DNA of 64,000 nt from Myxococcus stipitatus (GCF_037414475.1 NZ_CP147913.1:6818001-6882000); one strand, 5' to 3'. Counted from the first letter of the stretch, positions 45,058 to 54,448 are shown. The notes: generated by a model not told the origin, from the sequence alone. Program-made: numbers and translations.

Positions 45058-46062
45058 ATGCCCAACCTTTCTCAATGGCGGGCCGCCCGAGGGCGCCAGG
45101 CCCTCTACTCCGCCCTGCGACGTTTCTTCACCGCGGAGGGCTACCTCGAGGTGGAGACCCCGCTGCTCATCCCCACGCCGGGAATGGAGCCGCACATCAA
45201 CGCCTTCGAGGCGGGTTTCATCCCTGAAACAGGCGTCGGCACCGCTCGCCCCCTCTACCTGCACACCAGCCCCGAGTACGCCATGAAGCGGCTGCTCGCG
45301 GATGGCGCGGGCCCTTTGTTCCAGCTGTGCAAGGTGTTCCGGAACGGTGAAGTCTCGGAGACACACAATCCCGAGTTCACCATGCTGGAGTTCTACAGGC
45401 CGAACGCGGACTACCACGCCATCATGGCGGACCTGGAAGGGGCGCTGGCGGAGGCGGGACGCCACGCGACGGAAGGTGAGCCTGGCGCGGACCCGGCGTT
45501 CTTCACCCGCACCCCGTATGAGCGCATCACCGTGCGGGATGCCGTGCTGCGTGCCACGGGGGTGGACATCCGGGTGCACTCGGATGGGCCGTCACTCAAG
45601 CGGGCGGCCGAGGCCATTGGCGTGTGGACGGGCGAGTCCGTGAGCTTCGACGACGTGTTCTTCCACCTCTTCCTGGAGCGGGTGGAGCGGGGGCTTGGAC
45701 ATGACCGGCCCACGTTCCTCATCGAGTATCCCGCGTCGATGGCGGCGCTCTCACGGCTCAAGCCGGGGGAGCCGGCGGTGGCGGAGCGGGTGGAGCTGTA
45801 CGCGAAGGGCTTGGAGCTGGCGAACGGGTTCTCCGAGCTGACGGACGCGGTGGAACAACGGACGCGATTGCTCGAGGAACAGGACCTCCGGCGAAAGCTG
45901 GGCCGTTCCGTGTATCCTCTGGACGAGCGGTTCCTCGACGCGGTAGGTCGAATGCCACCCTCGGCGGGTATCGCCGTGGGGCTCGACAGAATCCTGATGC
46001 TGCTGCTCGGGGTCCAGCGCATCACGGACGTGCTCTTGTTCCCCGCCCACGAGTTCGTGTGA
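45058..46062 (+). CDS. epmA: elongation factor P--(R)-beta-lysine ligase (EpmA/PoxA/GenX)
   Basis: 334 residues of a class II lysyl-tRNA-synthetase-like catalytic core without the anticodon-binding domain, the EpmA hallmark. Motif 2 (RNGEVSETHNPEFTMLEFYRP) and motif 3 (GIAVGLDRILMLLLG) are present. It attaches beta-lysine to EF-P to relieve ribosome stalling at polyproline. Neither efp nor the lysine 2,3-aminomutase epmB is in this window. Its TGA overlaps the plsC GTG. Confidence 0.95.
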   Translation: MPNLSQWRAARGRQALYSALRRFFTAEGYLEVETPLLIPTPGMEPHINAFEAGFIPETGVGTARPLYLHTSPEYAMKRLLADGAGPLFQLCKVFRNGEVSETHNPEFTMLEFYRPNADYHAIMADLEGALAEAGRHATEGEPGADPAFFTRTPYERITVRDAVLRATGVDIRVHSDGPSLKRAAEAIGVWTGESVSFDDVFFHLFLERVERGLGHDRPTFLIEYPASMAALSRLKPGEPAVAERVELYAKGLELANGFSELTDAVEQRTRLLEEQDLRRKLGRSVYPLDERFLDAVGRMPPSAGIAVGLDRILMLLLGVQRITDVLLFPAHEFV

Positions 46063-46802
46063 TTCGAGACATCGTCCGGACAGCGTTCGCGGGTGTTTCG
46101 GCGGTGGGGTTGACGGGGGTCTTCTCGTCGGTGGTGTCGGCGCTCTCGGTAGGGGGCGCGCACCGCGAGGCGGACAAGGCCCTGCGTCTGTGGGCGCGTG
46201 GGGTGTTGGGGGCGGCGGGCGTGCGCCACGAGGCGGTGGGGTTGGAGAACATCCCGTCGGAAGGCCACGTCGTCTTCGTGTGCAATCACCAGTCGCACTA
46301 CGACGCGCCTTTGCACCTGGCCTACGTGGAGAAGCACACGCGCTACGTGGCGAAGGCGGAGTTGTTCAAGATTCCAGTGTTCGGCGCGGCGATGCGGCGC
46401 GCGGGAAACATCCCCGTGGCGCGCAGCGGTGGAGGCGAGGACCGCGGCCGGATGGAAGAAGCGGTGACAGCGCTGCGCGAGCGGGTGAGCGTGCTCTTCT
46501 TCGCCGAGGGCACTCGCAGCGATGACGGGCGGCTGCGGCCGTTCAAGAAGGGGGCCGCGGCGCTCGCGATTCAAGCGGGTGTGCCGGTGGTGCCCATGGC
46601 CGTGTCAGGGACGCGGCTCATCCTTCCGAAGGGAGGACGGGCGGTGCGGTGGGGCCAGCGCGTGGCGCTGGTCGTGGGGAAGCCGATTCCCACGAAGGAC
46701 CTGACGCTTCAAGACCGCGACGCCCTCACGCGTGAGCTGGAGGACGCGGTCGCTCAACTCTATTCCGAGGCCTGCCTGCGCTCGGGAGATGTACCGACAT
46801 GA
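46059..46802 (+). CDS. plsC: 1-acyl-sn-glycerol-3-phosphate acyltransferase
   Basis: 247 residues with an N-terminal hydrophobic segment. The acyltransferase HxxxxD motif is HQSHYD, followed by a R-x-G-x-I-P-V-like RAGNIPVAR and the FAEGTRSDDGRLRPFKKGA block. It acylates lysophosphatidate in phospholipid synthesis. GTG overlaps the epmA stop; its TGA overlaps the ppa ATG, so the three are translationally coupled. Confidence 0.93.
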   Translation: MIRDIVRTAFAGVSAVGLTGVFSSVVSALSVGGAHREADKALRLWARGVLGAAGVRHEAVGLENIPSEGHVVFVCNHQSHYDAPLHLAYVEKHTRYVAKAELFKIPVFGAAMRRAGNIPVARSGGGEDRGRMEEAVTALRERVSVLFFAEGTRSDDGRLRPFKKGAAALAIQAGVPVVPMAVSGTRLILPKGGRAVRWGQRVALVVGKPIPTKDLTLQDRDALTRELEDAVAQLYSEACLRSGDVPT

Positions 46803-47488
46803 AGAAGACAGCACCGCAGAAGTCATTCGCGTCACACCCGTGGCACGGCATCACCCCGGGCGACAACGCTCCGGAGACCGTCACCGCGTACATCGAAATC
46901 GTCCCCACGGACGCGGTGAAGTACGAGCTGGACAAGGAGTCCGGCATCCTGATGCTGGACCGTCCGCAGCGCTTCAGCAGCCAGTGCCCCACGCTGTACG
47001 GCTTCATTCCCCAGACGTTCTGCGACGAGCTGGTGGCGAAGCGCTGCGCGGAGCGCACGGGCCTGCGTGACGTGAAGGGCGACGGAGACCCCATCGACAT
47101 CTGCGTGCTGACGGAGAAGGTGGTCAGCAACGGCAACCTGCTGGTGCGCGCGGTGCCGGTGGGGGGCTTCCGGATGGTCGACGGCAACGAGGCGGATGAC
47201 AAAATCATCGCGGTGCTCGAGTCGGACCTGGTCTACGGAGAGCTGCAGCACATCGCCCAGATTCCGCGTCCGCTGTTGGACCGCCTGAAGCACTACTTCC
47301 TCACCTACAAGCAGATTCCCGGCGAGGGGAAGCGCAGCGTTGAAATCGCGGAGGTCTATGACCGGCCGGAGGCGCTGGAGGTCATCCGCCGCAGCATGAA
47401 GGACTATGACCGCGTCTTCCGGCAGCCCCCGGCGGCGGCGGTGCGCAGTCGTACGCGGCGGCCCGCGCGGAAGGCTCGCGCGTCTTGA
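46799..47488 (+). CDS. ppa: inorganic pyrophosphatase (family I)
   Basis: 229 residues. The family I signature DGDPIDI is present (in GDGDPIDICVLTE), along with YGFIPQTFCDE and the VPVGGFRMVDGNEADDKII block. It hydrolyses pyrophosphate. A basic C-terminal tail (RSRTRRPARKARAS) extends beyond the usual end. Overlapping ATGA with plsC. Confidence 0.95.
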   Translation: MKKTAPQKSFASHPWHGITPGDNAPETVTAYIEIVPTDAVKYELDKESGILMLDRPQRFSSQCPTLYGFIPQTFCDELVAKRCAERTGLRDVKGDGDPIDICVLTEKVVSNGNLLVRAVPVGGFRMVDGNEADDKIIAVLESDLVYGELQHIAQIPRPLLDRLKHYFLTYKQIPGEGKRSVEIAEVYDRPEALEVIRRSMKDYDRVFRQPPAAAVRSRTRRPARKARAS

Positions 47489-47503
47489 GGTCCTAGGGAC
47501 TCC

Positions 47504-47530
47504 GCGGAGCGGAAGAGGTGTCCGCTCCGC
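47504..47530 (+). terminator. perfect hairpin downstream of ppa
   Basis: A perfect 10-bp inverted repeat (GCGGAGCGGA with TCCGCTCCGC) around a 7-nt loop, 15 bp after the ppa stop. It lacks a T run, so termination is plausible but not of the classical type. Confidence 0.5.
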
Positions 47531-47790
47531 GTTCCCTCATCAGCGGGGTCTTGAGCCGTCGTTGCGCTCCCCCGGGGTGTTTTGTCGAACGCATGTCATC
47601 TCCCCGCGGCAGGTTCCGGGTGCTGATGGCGAACATCCAGACCGTGTGGACATGACGACCGGATGACGGCGCGTGGCTCCGCGTTTCTGGAGACGGACAC
47701 TCCCGGCCTGTGCCCCTGGTTTGTGACGACGGGGATGTTTGAAAGGAGGGGCGCGGCCTGGGGGCCGTGGCTTCAGGGAGGTTCTGCTCG
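47531..47790 (+). other. gene-free spacer before the 47791 gene
   Basis: About 260 bp without a credible coding sequence and with lower GC in places. It presumably contains the promoter for the secreted protein gene; no clear boxes or operators are recognised. Confidence 0.4.
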
Positions 47791-48306
47791 ATGCGTGTCT
47801 GTTCTTGGTGGGGACTGTTGTTGATGTCGGGCGTGTCGTTGTCCGCGGCGGCTGCGTCGCCTGGGTTGGACGAGGGCGCGGGAGCCGAGGGGCTCGTTCC
47901 GCGGGTGTTCATCGAAGATGTGTCCTACTTCCAGACCGATGAGGAGTTTCACGCCTGGCTCGAGCTGCGTCGCAAGTTGAAGCAAGACTTCGATGACATC
48001 TGTGGGGACACGTTCTGCGAAGGCGACTACGCCAACATCGAGTCCATCATCTTCCGCTGTTCGGTGGACCAGAGCTCGGGGCGCATCGGTCAGTGCTACT
48101 GGGTCTTCGGTGGGAGCTATGAGTCCGTCGACTCCTCCACGGGGAAGCTCGCCGTCGAGTCACGTACGTGGGCATGCAGGAGTCCCCTGGCTCGAGGCAC
48201 GACGATACAGGCGCTGATGAAGGCGCTGGAGGGGCCGAATCCGATGAACACGCCGCTGCCCAAGACGCGCAAGACGCTCTACGACGGGCTCATCGACTGT
48301 CTCTAG
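47791..48306 (+). CDS. small secreted protein, unknown function
   Basis: 171 residues from ATG 47791, preceded by AGGGAGG. A signal peptide (about 1-24, ending AAAA) leads to a mature protein with six cysteines in CGDTFCEGDY, a CS, a CYW and a CRS context plus a terminal DCL, so disulphides are likely. No family recognised. It is convergent with the TonB-like gene (7 bp between stops). Confidence 0.75.
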   Translation: MRVCSWWGLLLMSGVSLSAAAASPGLDEGAGAEGLVPRVFIEDVSYFQTDEEFHAWLELRRKLKQDFDDICGDTFCEGDYANIESIIFRCSVDQSSGRIGQCYWVFGGSYESVDSSTGKLAVESRTWACRSPLARGTTIQALMKALEGPNPMNTPLPKTRKTLYDGLIDCL

Positions 48307-48313
48307 TTCGCGG

Positions 48314-50026
48314 TCAGCGGACCTCGATGAGGCGCACGCGTTTGTAGATGCGTTTGTCGAGCGGCAGGCGGGTGTCGATGAAGCCCAGCGCTTCGTCGAA
48401 CTCGAAGGTGAAGACGGGGATGGGCGGGCTGATGGAGAGAATCAGCTCGAACTCCCAGAGGCTGACGATGCGCAGGCGGCCTCCCACCGCGTCGGGTGGC
48501 GGTGGGGGGAGCTTCCCCGCGGCGGCGCGGACGTCCTTCATGGCTTCCTGGTCCACCTCGGGCTGATGGCTGGGTTCCACGAGCACGACGTCGAGCAATT
48601 GTCCGTCGCGGTCCTGGATGACGCGGATGAGGGCTCGGCGGGTGGTGCGGAACTCTTCGCGCATCTTCTCGCGCAGTTCGCGGCGCATGCGCAGGGACGC
48701 GTCACCCACGGTGCTGATGGGGCGGCGGCGGTCTTCCTCGGGTTGGTTCTTCGCGGCGAAGGCACCCGAGGCGCCGTACTCGGCGGCGCGCTCGCTCCAG
48801 ACGCGGGCGTATGCGCGGCTGCGCTCCATGCCCATGTCGAAGTAGCCCTGGAGGCCGTGCTCCTTCACGGAGCGGTCCGCGTCCCAGAGGTTCACCAGCG
48901 CTTTGCCGAGCTGGCTGAAGTACGGGTGAACGAGGCCTCGGTCCACCTTGCCTCGACCCATGCTCTCCGCGACCAGGTCCTCCACGAGGGCCTGCGGCGT
49001 GGGAGGCGTGTGCGTGCCATGGATGCTCGGCTCGGGCGGAGAGGGAGCGTCCGTGCCGCGATGCGGTGACATGGCCTGTGTTCGCGTGGCGAGCAGCAAC
49101 CGTGCGGAGAGGGGCTTCGATGGTTCGGGGCGCTCGGAGGGGAGGGTGTTGCCCGGCATCAGGGCGGGAGAATCCGAGACCCGTGGGGCGTCGCGAGCGA
49201 GGAGTGCGCTCGCACGTGGGGCATCCAGCGCGAGGGGGGGCGGCGTGTCGGCTGCTGACCCGACCGATGGGTGTGCTTCGTGGTCGTGCGCGGCAGAATT
49301 GATTGCATCGCTTCGCGCACCGTTGGGCGGAAGTATTGCGATGCTCGGCGTACCGCTTCGCGTTCCGCTCGGTAGGAGGGCTGCGGTATCGACCGCAGTG
49401 TTTCGCGCACCGTTGGGTGGAGGTGTCGTGGTGCCCGTCGTATCGCTTCGCGCTCCGTTGGGCGGAAGTATTGCGATGCCCGGCGTATCGCTTCGCGCTT
49501 CATCCGGCGGCGGTGCTGCGATACCGGCCGTATCGCTTCGCGCACCGTTCGGCGGCGGTGCTGCGATACCGGCCGTATCGCTTCGCGCACCGTTCGGCGG
49601 CGGTGCTGCGATACCGGCCGTATCGCTTCGCGCTTCATCCGGCGGCGGTGCTGCGATACCGGTCGTATTGCTTCGCGCACCGTTCAGCGGAGATGCCACG
49701 GCCATTCGCTGGCGCGTGATGGAGTCGGTACGTGCGTCGCTCGAAGTGGGCTCAGTGGTGGCGCTGGATGGAGGCCCTCGTGCGCTGTTCCGCGGATGTG
49801 TCCCGGGTCCTCGCGGGGCCTCCCTCCGGTCCGGAGCCGATGGCTCCACGGGCGATGCGACCTCCACGTCCACCCAGGTGAGCTCGGTACCGTGGGGAGA
49901 TTCCTCTCGAGTGGGCGGACGCCGCGCAGGCCGAGGCGCCCCCGTGAGCACCCACCCCATGAGCCCATGCAAGGCCAGACTGATGGCGAGCGCGGCGAGC
50001 AGTCGTCGGTGGGTCGCCGGCGGCAT
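48314..50026 (-). CDS. TonB-like protein with tandem-repeat linker
   Basis: 570 residues: a short basic start and one TM segment (about 9-29), a very long Pro/Ala/Thr/Ser-rich periplasmic linker containing nine 15-residue repeats (about 108-240), a helical segment (QALVEDLVAESMGRG...), and a C-terminal domain (about 470-570: RALIRVIQDRDGQLLDVVLVEPS, then a final pair of strands) resembling TonB/TolA C-terminal domains. Energy transduction to an outer-membrane receptor is the likely role. No ExbB/ExbD gene is nearby. A long antisense reading frame over the same bases is considered a shadow. Confidence 0.78.
   Translation of the reverse strand: MPPATHRRLLAALAISLALHGLMGWVLTGAPRPARRPPTREESPHGTELTWVDVEVASPVEPSAPDRREAPRGPGTHPRNSARGPPSSATTEPTSSDARTDSITRQRMAVASPLNGARSNTTGIAAPPPDEARSDTAGIAAPPPNGARSDTAGIAAPPPNGARSDTAGIAAPPPDEARSDTPGIAILPPNGARSDTTGTTTPPPNGARNTAVDTAALLPSGTRSGTPSIAILPPNGARSDAINSAAHDHEAHPSVGSAADTPPPLALDAPRASALLARDAPRVSDSPALMPGNTLPSERPEPSKPLSARLLLATRTQAMSPHRGTDAPSPPEPSIHGTHTPPTPQALVEDLVAESMGRGKVDRGLVHPYFSQLGKALVNLWDADRSVKEHGLQGYFDMGMERSRAYARVWSERAAEYGASGAFAAKNQPEEDRRRPISTVGDASLRMRRELREKMREEFRTTRRALIRVIQDRDGQLLDVVLVEPSHQPEVDQEAMKDVRAAAGKLPPPPPDAVGGRLRIVSLWEFELILSISPPIPVFTFEFDEALGFIDTRLPLDKRIYKRVRLIEVR
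49306..49710 (-). repeat. 45-bp minisatellite within the TonB-like gene (9 units)
   Basis: Units start at 49306, 49351, 49396, 49441, 49486, 49531, 49576, 49621 and 49666, exactly 45 bp apart. Two consecutive units (49531-49575 and 49576-49620) are identical. Each encodes a 15-residue module of the form N/D-G/E-A-R-S-D-T-x-G-I-A-x-x-P-P. It should be length-polymorphic. Confidence 0.95.
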
Positions 50027-50139
50027 GGTCCGTGTTTCTAATCCAGCCGATTCGGCACGCCCGGGAAAGCGAGGCGGAAGGGTAGGAAACCCACGGGCGC
50101 CCGCGTAGTCTCAAGTGACATCGGAGGAAGGCACCCAGG

Positions 50140-51585
50140 ATGGCGACCTCGCTGCTCGCGACGGATGGCTACAAGTTCAGCATGGCGGAGGCGGGTTGGC
50201 CGCTTCGCCGGGAGACTTTCTACTACTCCCACCGCAGAGGCGGTCTCCAGGTCATGCCCCTGGACCTCGCTGGCTATGTGCGCTCGCTCCTTCCCGAGCC
50301 GAAGCCCGAGGACTACGACTACCTCTCGCGCTTCGACTACGAGATGGGCGTGGGCTTCAAGGCGGCCATCCTCCGAAAGGAGCGGCTCTCCGTTCGCGCC
50401 ATCCCTCGCGGCGCCCACTTCTACTCCCGCGAGCCCATCCTCACCGTCACCGGCCCCTCCGCCCTCGTCTCCTGGGTGGAGCCCATCCTCCTCCAGCTCA
50501 ACTTCCGCATTCAGGTGGCCACCCAGGCACTGCTGGACCGTGAGGGCCTGGCTCGCGCGGTCGCCCGTGTCACCTGCGAAGAGCAGAAGGCCATCGTGCT
50601 GGAGACGCTCGACGCCGTGGGCGTCAAGCCGGTGCCCGTCACGGTCGACACGGAAGGCTACGCCCAGCGCGTGCGCGCCACCGTGAAGGAGCTCATCGAC
50701 GCGGTCGAGGACCCGGCCCGCATCTTCGAGGTGGGCCTTCGCGCGGCCACCTGTCTCCAGCAACATGAAATCGCGTTGCAGGCCTGCAAGGACATGGGCG
50801 TGCAGCGCACCAGCAATGTGGAGGGCGCACGCAAGCTGGGGATGATTCCCGTCGGCACGATGGGGCATGAGCACATCCAGCGGTATGGTTCGGACGATGC
50901 CGCGTTCCGCGCCATGCGTGAGCGGCGTCCCCAGCGGTCCAGTTATCTGCTGGACACCTTCGACACGCTCACGTCGGGCATCCCCGCCGCGTTCCAGCTC
51001 ATCCGCGAGGAGCCCGGTGCCGGCGACTCCATCCGCTTCGACTCGGGCAACAAGAAGCTCCAGTACCTCTACGCGGTGACGCGGGCGCGCGACATGGGCA
51101 TCCGCCCGGTCAACATCCTGGAGGACGGCCTGGACGCCGAGGCCACACGCGAGTTCGAGGAGCTGCGCCGGCAGGTGGGGTGGGACCCGAGCGCGCAGTT
51201 CTACGGCTACGGAGGCCACATCATCGCGCGCACCATGGAGTGCTCCTTCACGCGCGACAAGGTGGCCGCCATCTACAAGCTGTCGCAGACGGGCCATCAG
51301 CCGGTGATGAAGTTCGGCAACGAGCAGGGCGAGGGCAAGCAGAGCATCCCGGGTGTCCCGGTGCTGTTCCGCCGCCGTCATGGCTCGGGGCCCATGGGCC
51401 TGGTGGGGCAGGAGGGTGAGCCGGTGCCGGAGGGCTACTTCCCGCTCATGGAGGCGGAGCCCGAGACGCCCTCGCTCGTGGGCACGCAGGAGGCCAACGC
51501 GGAGGCCGCGAAGGTCGCCCTGACTCCCACCACGCGCGCGCTCGTCGACGAGCTGACGCGCCGCCACTTCCCCAAGGGTCGTTGA
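50140..51585 (+). CDS. pncB: nicotinate phosphoribosyltransferase
   Basis: 481 residues. The N-terminus ATDGYKFSMAEA, the central TSNVEGARKLGMIPVGTMGHEHIQRYG block containing the catalytic histidine region, and IRFDSGNKKLQY phosphoribosyl contacts identify the family. It converts nicotinate and PRPP to nicotinate mononucleotide for NAD salvage. GGAGGAAGG precedes the ATG. The following gene is a nicotinamidase-like enzyme, which would supply its substrate. Confidence 0.94.
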   Translation: MATSLLATDGYKFSMAEAGWPLRRETFYYSHRRGGLQVMPLDLAGYVRSLLPEPKPEDYDYLSRFDYEMGVGFKAAILRKERLSVRAIPRGAHFYSREPILTVTGPSALVSWVEPILLQLNFRIQVATQALLDREGLARAVARVTCEEQKAIVLETLDAVGVKPVPVTVDTEGYAQRVRATVKELIDAVEDPARIFEVGLRAATCLQQHEIALQACKDMGVQRTSNVEGARKLGMIPVGTMGHEHIQRYGSDDAAFRAMRERRPQRSSYLLDTFDTLTSGIPAAFQLIREEPGAGDSIRFDSGNKKLQYLYAVTRARDMGIRPVNILEDGLDAEATREFEELRRQVGWDPSAQFYGYGGHIIARTMECSFTRDKVAAIYKLSQTGHQPVMKFGNEQGEGKQSIPGVPVLFRRRHGSGPMGLVGQEGEPVPEGYFPLMEAEPETPSLVGTQEANAEAAKVALTPTTRALVDELTRRHFPKGR

Positions 51586-51608
51586 TTCGCAGCACCCCGG
51601 AGGACGCC

Positions 51609-52580
51609 ATGCCACTGCCCATTCCCCGCTTTCATGAGGACGCTCGCGCGGGCCAGCTCTACCTGGAGCGCACGGGAGAGGTCGCCGCCGAGGCCCGCCG
51701 CTACGCGGCCGAGCACGGCATCCGTCCGGCCCGCGAGGACCGCGTGCGGGTCGCCGCCTTTGGCATCGACGTGCAGGTGGGCTTCTGCATCCCGGGCGCC
51801 AGCCTCTTCGTCCCGGGCGCCGTCGAGGACACACAGCGCTCCCTGCGCTGGCTCTACTCGCACCTGGACCGGCTGACGGAGCTGGTGTTCTCGCTCGACA
51901 CCCACCGCGTCTTCCAGATCTTCCACCCCGCATGGTGGCGGGACGCGGACGGAAATCCCCCAGCGCCGTTCACGAACATCTCCGCGGCGGAGGTCCGCTC
52001 CGGCCGCTGGCGCGCCACGCGCTTTCCCGAGGAGAGCCAGGCGTACTGCGAGCAACTGGAGGCACAGGGCCGCTACGTGCTCACCGTGTGGCCTTTCCAC
52101 GCGCTGCTGGGGGGCGTGAGCCATGCGCTGGTGCCCGCGTTCTACGAGGCCGGCGCGTTCCACGCCATCGCGCGTGACACCGCGACACACTTCGAGCTCA
52201 AGGGCGAGCACCCGCTCACGGAGAACTACTCCGTGCTCTCGCCCGAGGTGACGGAGGTGAAGGGCCAGCGCGTGGGCGCGTTCAACACGCCCCTCTTCGA
52301 GCGGCTCATGACCTTCGACCGCATCTACGTCTTCGGCCAGGCCAAGTCCCACTGCGTGCTCTCCACGCTGCGGGACTTGCGCGAGCACATCGAGCGGACG
52401 GACCGCTCGAAGCTGGGGCGAGTGCACATCCTCGTGGACACGATGAGCCCGGTGCCCGCGCCGCCGCTGGACCCGCTGCCGCCCTCGGTCGACTTCCCCC
52501 GGTTGGCGGACGAAGGCATCGAGGAGCTTCGCCGCGCGGGGATGCGGGTGGTGCGGACCACCGACCCGCTCGACTTCTGA
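51609..52580 (+). CDS. isochorismatase-superfamily protein, probable nicotinamidase
   Basis: 323 residues from ATG 51609 (GGAGG site). Catalytic-site features of nicotinamidases are visible: Asp in FGIDVQVGFC, metal-binding DTHRVFQIFHP, and the nucleophile cysteine in QAKSHCVLST; a lysine in FELKGEHP is the likely third catalytic residue. It is longer than E. coli-type PncA (about 210 residues). Placement 23 bp after pncB supports nicotinamide to nicotinate conversion in NAD salvage, but another amidase activity is possible. Confidence 0.85.
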   Translation: MPLPIPRFHEDARAGQLYLERTGEVAAEARRYAAEHGIRPAREDRVRVAAFGIDVQVGFCIPGASLFVPGAVEDTQRSLRWLYSHLDRLTELVFSLDTHRVFQIFHPAWWRDADGNPPAPFTNISAAEVRSGRWRATRFPEESQAYCEQLEAQGRYVLTVWPFHALLGGVSHALVPAFYEAGAFHAIARDTATHFELKGEHPLTENYSVLSPEVTEVKGQRVGAFNTPLFERLMTFDRIYVFGQAKSHCVLSTLRDLREHIERTDRSKLGRVHILVDTMSPVPAPPLDPLPPSVDFPRLADEGIEELRRAGMRVVRTTDPLDF

Positions 52581-52589
52581 GCGCGGCCG

Positions 52590-53708
52590 TCAGCGCGCCG
52601 TCTTGAGCCGCGCCGCGGTCCAGCGCGCCACGGCGCCGCGCAGCACGTCCCCGGCGCTGACGCCCGGACGGGCCTGGGTGCTCAGGTCCACCACCGTGTG
52701 GAACAAGTCGAGCTCCAGCCCGTCATCGCGCCGCACCGAGCCCGCGAAAAGCTCCACGGGCGTGCCGTGCTCACGCGCCAGCCGCGCGAGCCCTCCAGGC
52801 CCCTTGCCCAGCGAGGTCTGCCGGTCGAAGCGGCCCTCGCCGGTGAGCACCACCTCCGCGAGCAACACGCGCCGCTCCAGCCCCAGCGCGCGCGACACCA
52901 GCTCATAACCCGGCACCAGCCGACCGCCCGCGAGCGCCGTCAGGCCGAAGCCGAAGCCCCCCGCCGCGCCCGCGCCGGGCCAGCCCGAGCTCGTGTCTCC
53001 CGCCACGCTCGAGAAGTGCGCCAGCGCCGCCTCCAGCGCCTCCACCGTCGACGCGTCCGCGCCCTTCTGGGGACTGAACAGTCGCGCCGCGCCGTCGGGC
53101 CCCAAGAGCGGCGAGGTGACATCCGTGGCGCCCATCAACTCCACCTGGCCCAGCCGGGGATGACGCCGCGATGCATCGATGCGCACGAGCGCGGACAGCG
53201 CGGCGCCTCCTGGCGGGAGCGGATTGCCATGCGCATCCAGGAAGCGATAGCCCAGCGCGGTGAGCGCGCCGGTGCCGCCGTCCGTGGTCGCGCTTCCACC
53301 CAGTCCCACGATGAGCCGCTCACAGCCCGCGTCCAGCGCGGCGCGCATCAGCTCTCCGGCTCCGTAGGTGGAGGCACGCCGGGCGTTGCTCGGCGTGGGC
53401 TCCATGCGCGTGAGGCCCGAGGCCGCCGCCATCTCCACCACCGCGGTGCGACCGTCCTCCAGCAAGGCCCAGGAGGCTTCCACCTGCTGCCCCAGCGGAC
53501 CATGCACCTGGCACACGCGGCGCTCGCCTCGAGTGCCCGACAGCAGCGCGTCCACCGTGCCCGGCCCTCCGTCCGCGAGCGGCGCGATGTCCAGCACCAC
53601 CTCGGGGGAGACTTCACGCACACCCTTGGCCATGGCCTCGGCCGCTTCCGTGGCGGTGAGGGTGCCCTTGAATTCCTGCGGCGCGACGAGCCAACGAGGA
53701 GGAATCAC
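52590..53708 (-). CDS. glycerate kinase (GlxK/GarK family)
   Basis: 372 residues. Diagnostic patterns are the N-terminal APQEFKGTLTATEAAEAMAKGV, PLADGGPGTVDALL, VVEMAAASGL and GLGGSATTDGGTGAL. The enzyme phosphorylates glycerate (usually to 2-phosphoglycerate in this family). Convergent with the nicotinamidase-like gene; no glyoxylate-pathway neighbours are visible. Confidence 0.93.
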   Translation of the reverse strand: MIPPRWLVAPQEFKGTLTATEAAEAMAKGVREVSPEVVLDIAPLADGGPGTVDALLSGTRGERRVCQVHGPLGQQVEASWALLEDGRTAVVEMAAASGLTRMEPTPSNARRASTYGAGELMRAALDAGCERLIVGLGGSATTDGGTGALTALGYRFLDAHGNPLPPGGAALSALVRIDASRRHPRLGQVELMGATDVTSPLLGPDGAARLFSPQKGADASTVEALEAALAHFSSVAGDTSSGWPGAGAAGGFGFGLTALAGGRLVPGYELVSRALGLERRVLLAEVVLTGEGRFDRQTSLGKGPGGLARLAREHGTPVELFAGSVRRDDGLELDLFHTVVDLSTQARPGVSAGDVLRGAVARWTAARLKTAR

Positions 53709-53938
53709 GACCGGGACACCCGGCCTTTCATCGACGGCCCTCGATGACCTGCTGCCCTCGTCGTCCCACTTCTCCGCAAACCCACGCCTCCCAGGCCGAT
53801 TCCGAGGCCAATCATTGCCTCGTCAGCGCGTGAGTTCACGCTGATACATCCAGGGGGGCGCGGGAGATGTTCAGGAATTGCGGTGATGGCTCGAATCAAA
53901 GAGCCGGATTCCGGTGCAGACCGGGCAAGGGGGCGCCG

Positions 53939-54448
53939 TCAGCGCGTCTTCCGCGCCGCGGCGAGTGCTTCCGCATGCCATTCCAGCAGCGGGCGAGGGC
54001 CTCGGAGCGAGGGCTCCCTGCGTTGGGAGGCTCGCTCCAATCGCTCCAGCAGCGTACCCACCGTTTCGGCGGGTTGGCGCGTGGGGCCTCGGATTCGTTC
54101 ACAGAAGAACGTCCGGCAGCCGAAGGGCCGGTCCGCGTACACGGTGCAGCGCAAGCCCGCGGCGTCCAGATAGGGACAGCCTCCATCCTCGCGAGGAGGA
54201 GGCAGCGGGCGGCCCTTCGTCAGCAGCTCCCACTCGGGGAGCCACAGCCACGGCTGGCGTCCGGTGCGGGAGAGCTGGCAGCACTCGCCGCTGGCCGGAC
54301 ACGAGAAGGGGGTATAGGCCGCGTCCGCCTGGCGGTAGATGGCGCGCACGTCCTTGAGCGCGCGCTCACGCGCATGCGTACCGCCTGGCGCCGGAGTGTC
54401 CTCCAGCTCCTCGTCCTCGTTGTCGTCATCCCAGTCGTGGGTCCGCAT
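53939..54448 (-). CDS. YkgJ-family cysteine-cluster protein
   Basis: 169 residues from ATG 54448; GTG 54523 would lengthen it by 25 residues but overlaps the rlmI 3' end. Cysteines occur in the family spacing: FSCPASGECCQLS, GGCPYLDAAGLRCTVYADRPFGCRTFFCERI. The pattern predicts a metal or Fe-S site. The N-terminus is very acidic (DWDDDNEDEELED). Function is not known for the family. It follows the rRNA methyltransferase gene on the same strand. Confidence 0.82.
   Translation of the reverse strand: MRTHDWDDDNEDEELEDTPAPGGTHARERALKDVRAIYRQADAAYTPFSCPASGECCQLSRTGRQPWLWLPEWELLTKGRPLPPPREDGGCPYLDAAGLRCTVYADRPFGCRTFFCERIRGPTRQPAETVGTLLERLERASQRREPSLRGPRPLLEWHAEALAAARKTR

Noticed and set aside
49306-49710. 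Regular 45-bp repeats considered as a CRISPR array.
   Set aside because: There are no unique spacers, repeats are contiguous and in frame within a coding sequence, and no cas genes are present.
48948-50108. 386-codon plus-strand frame with its own 15-residue repeats over the TonB-like gene.
   Set aside because: The minus-strand product has a TM start and TonB-like C-terminal domain; the antisense repeats only mirror the 45-bp minisatellite.
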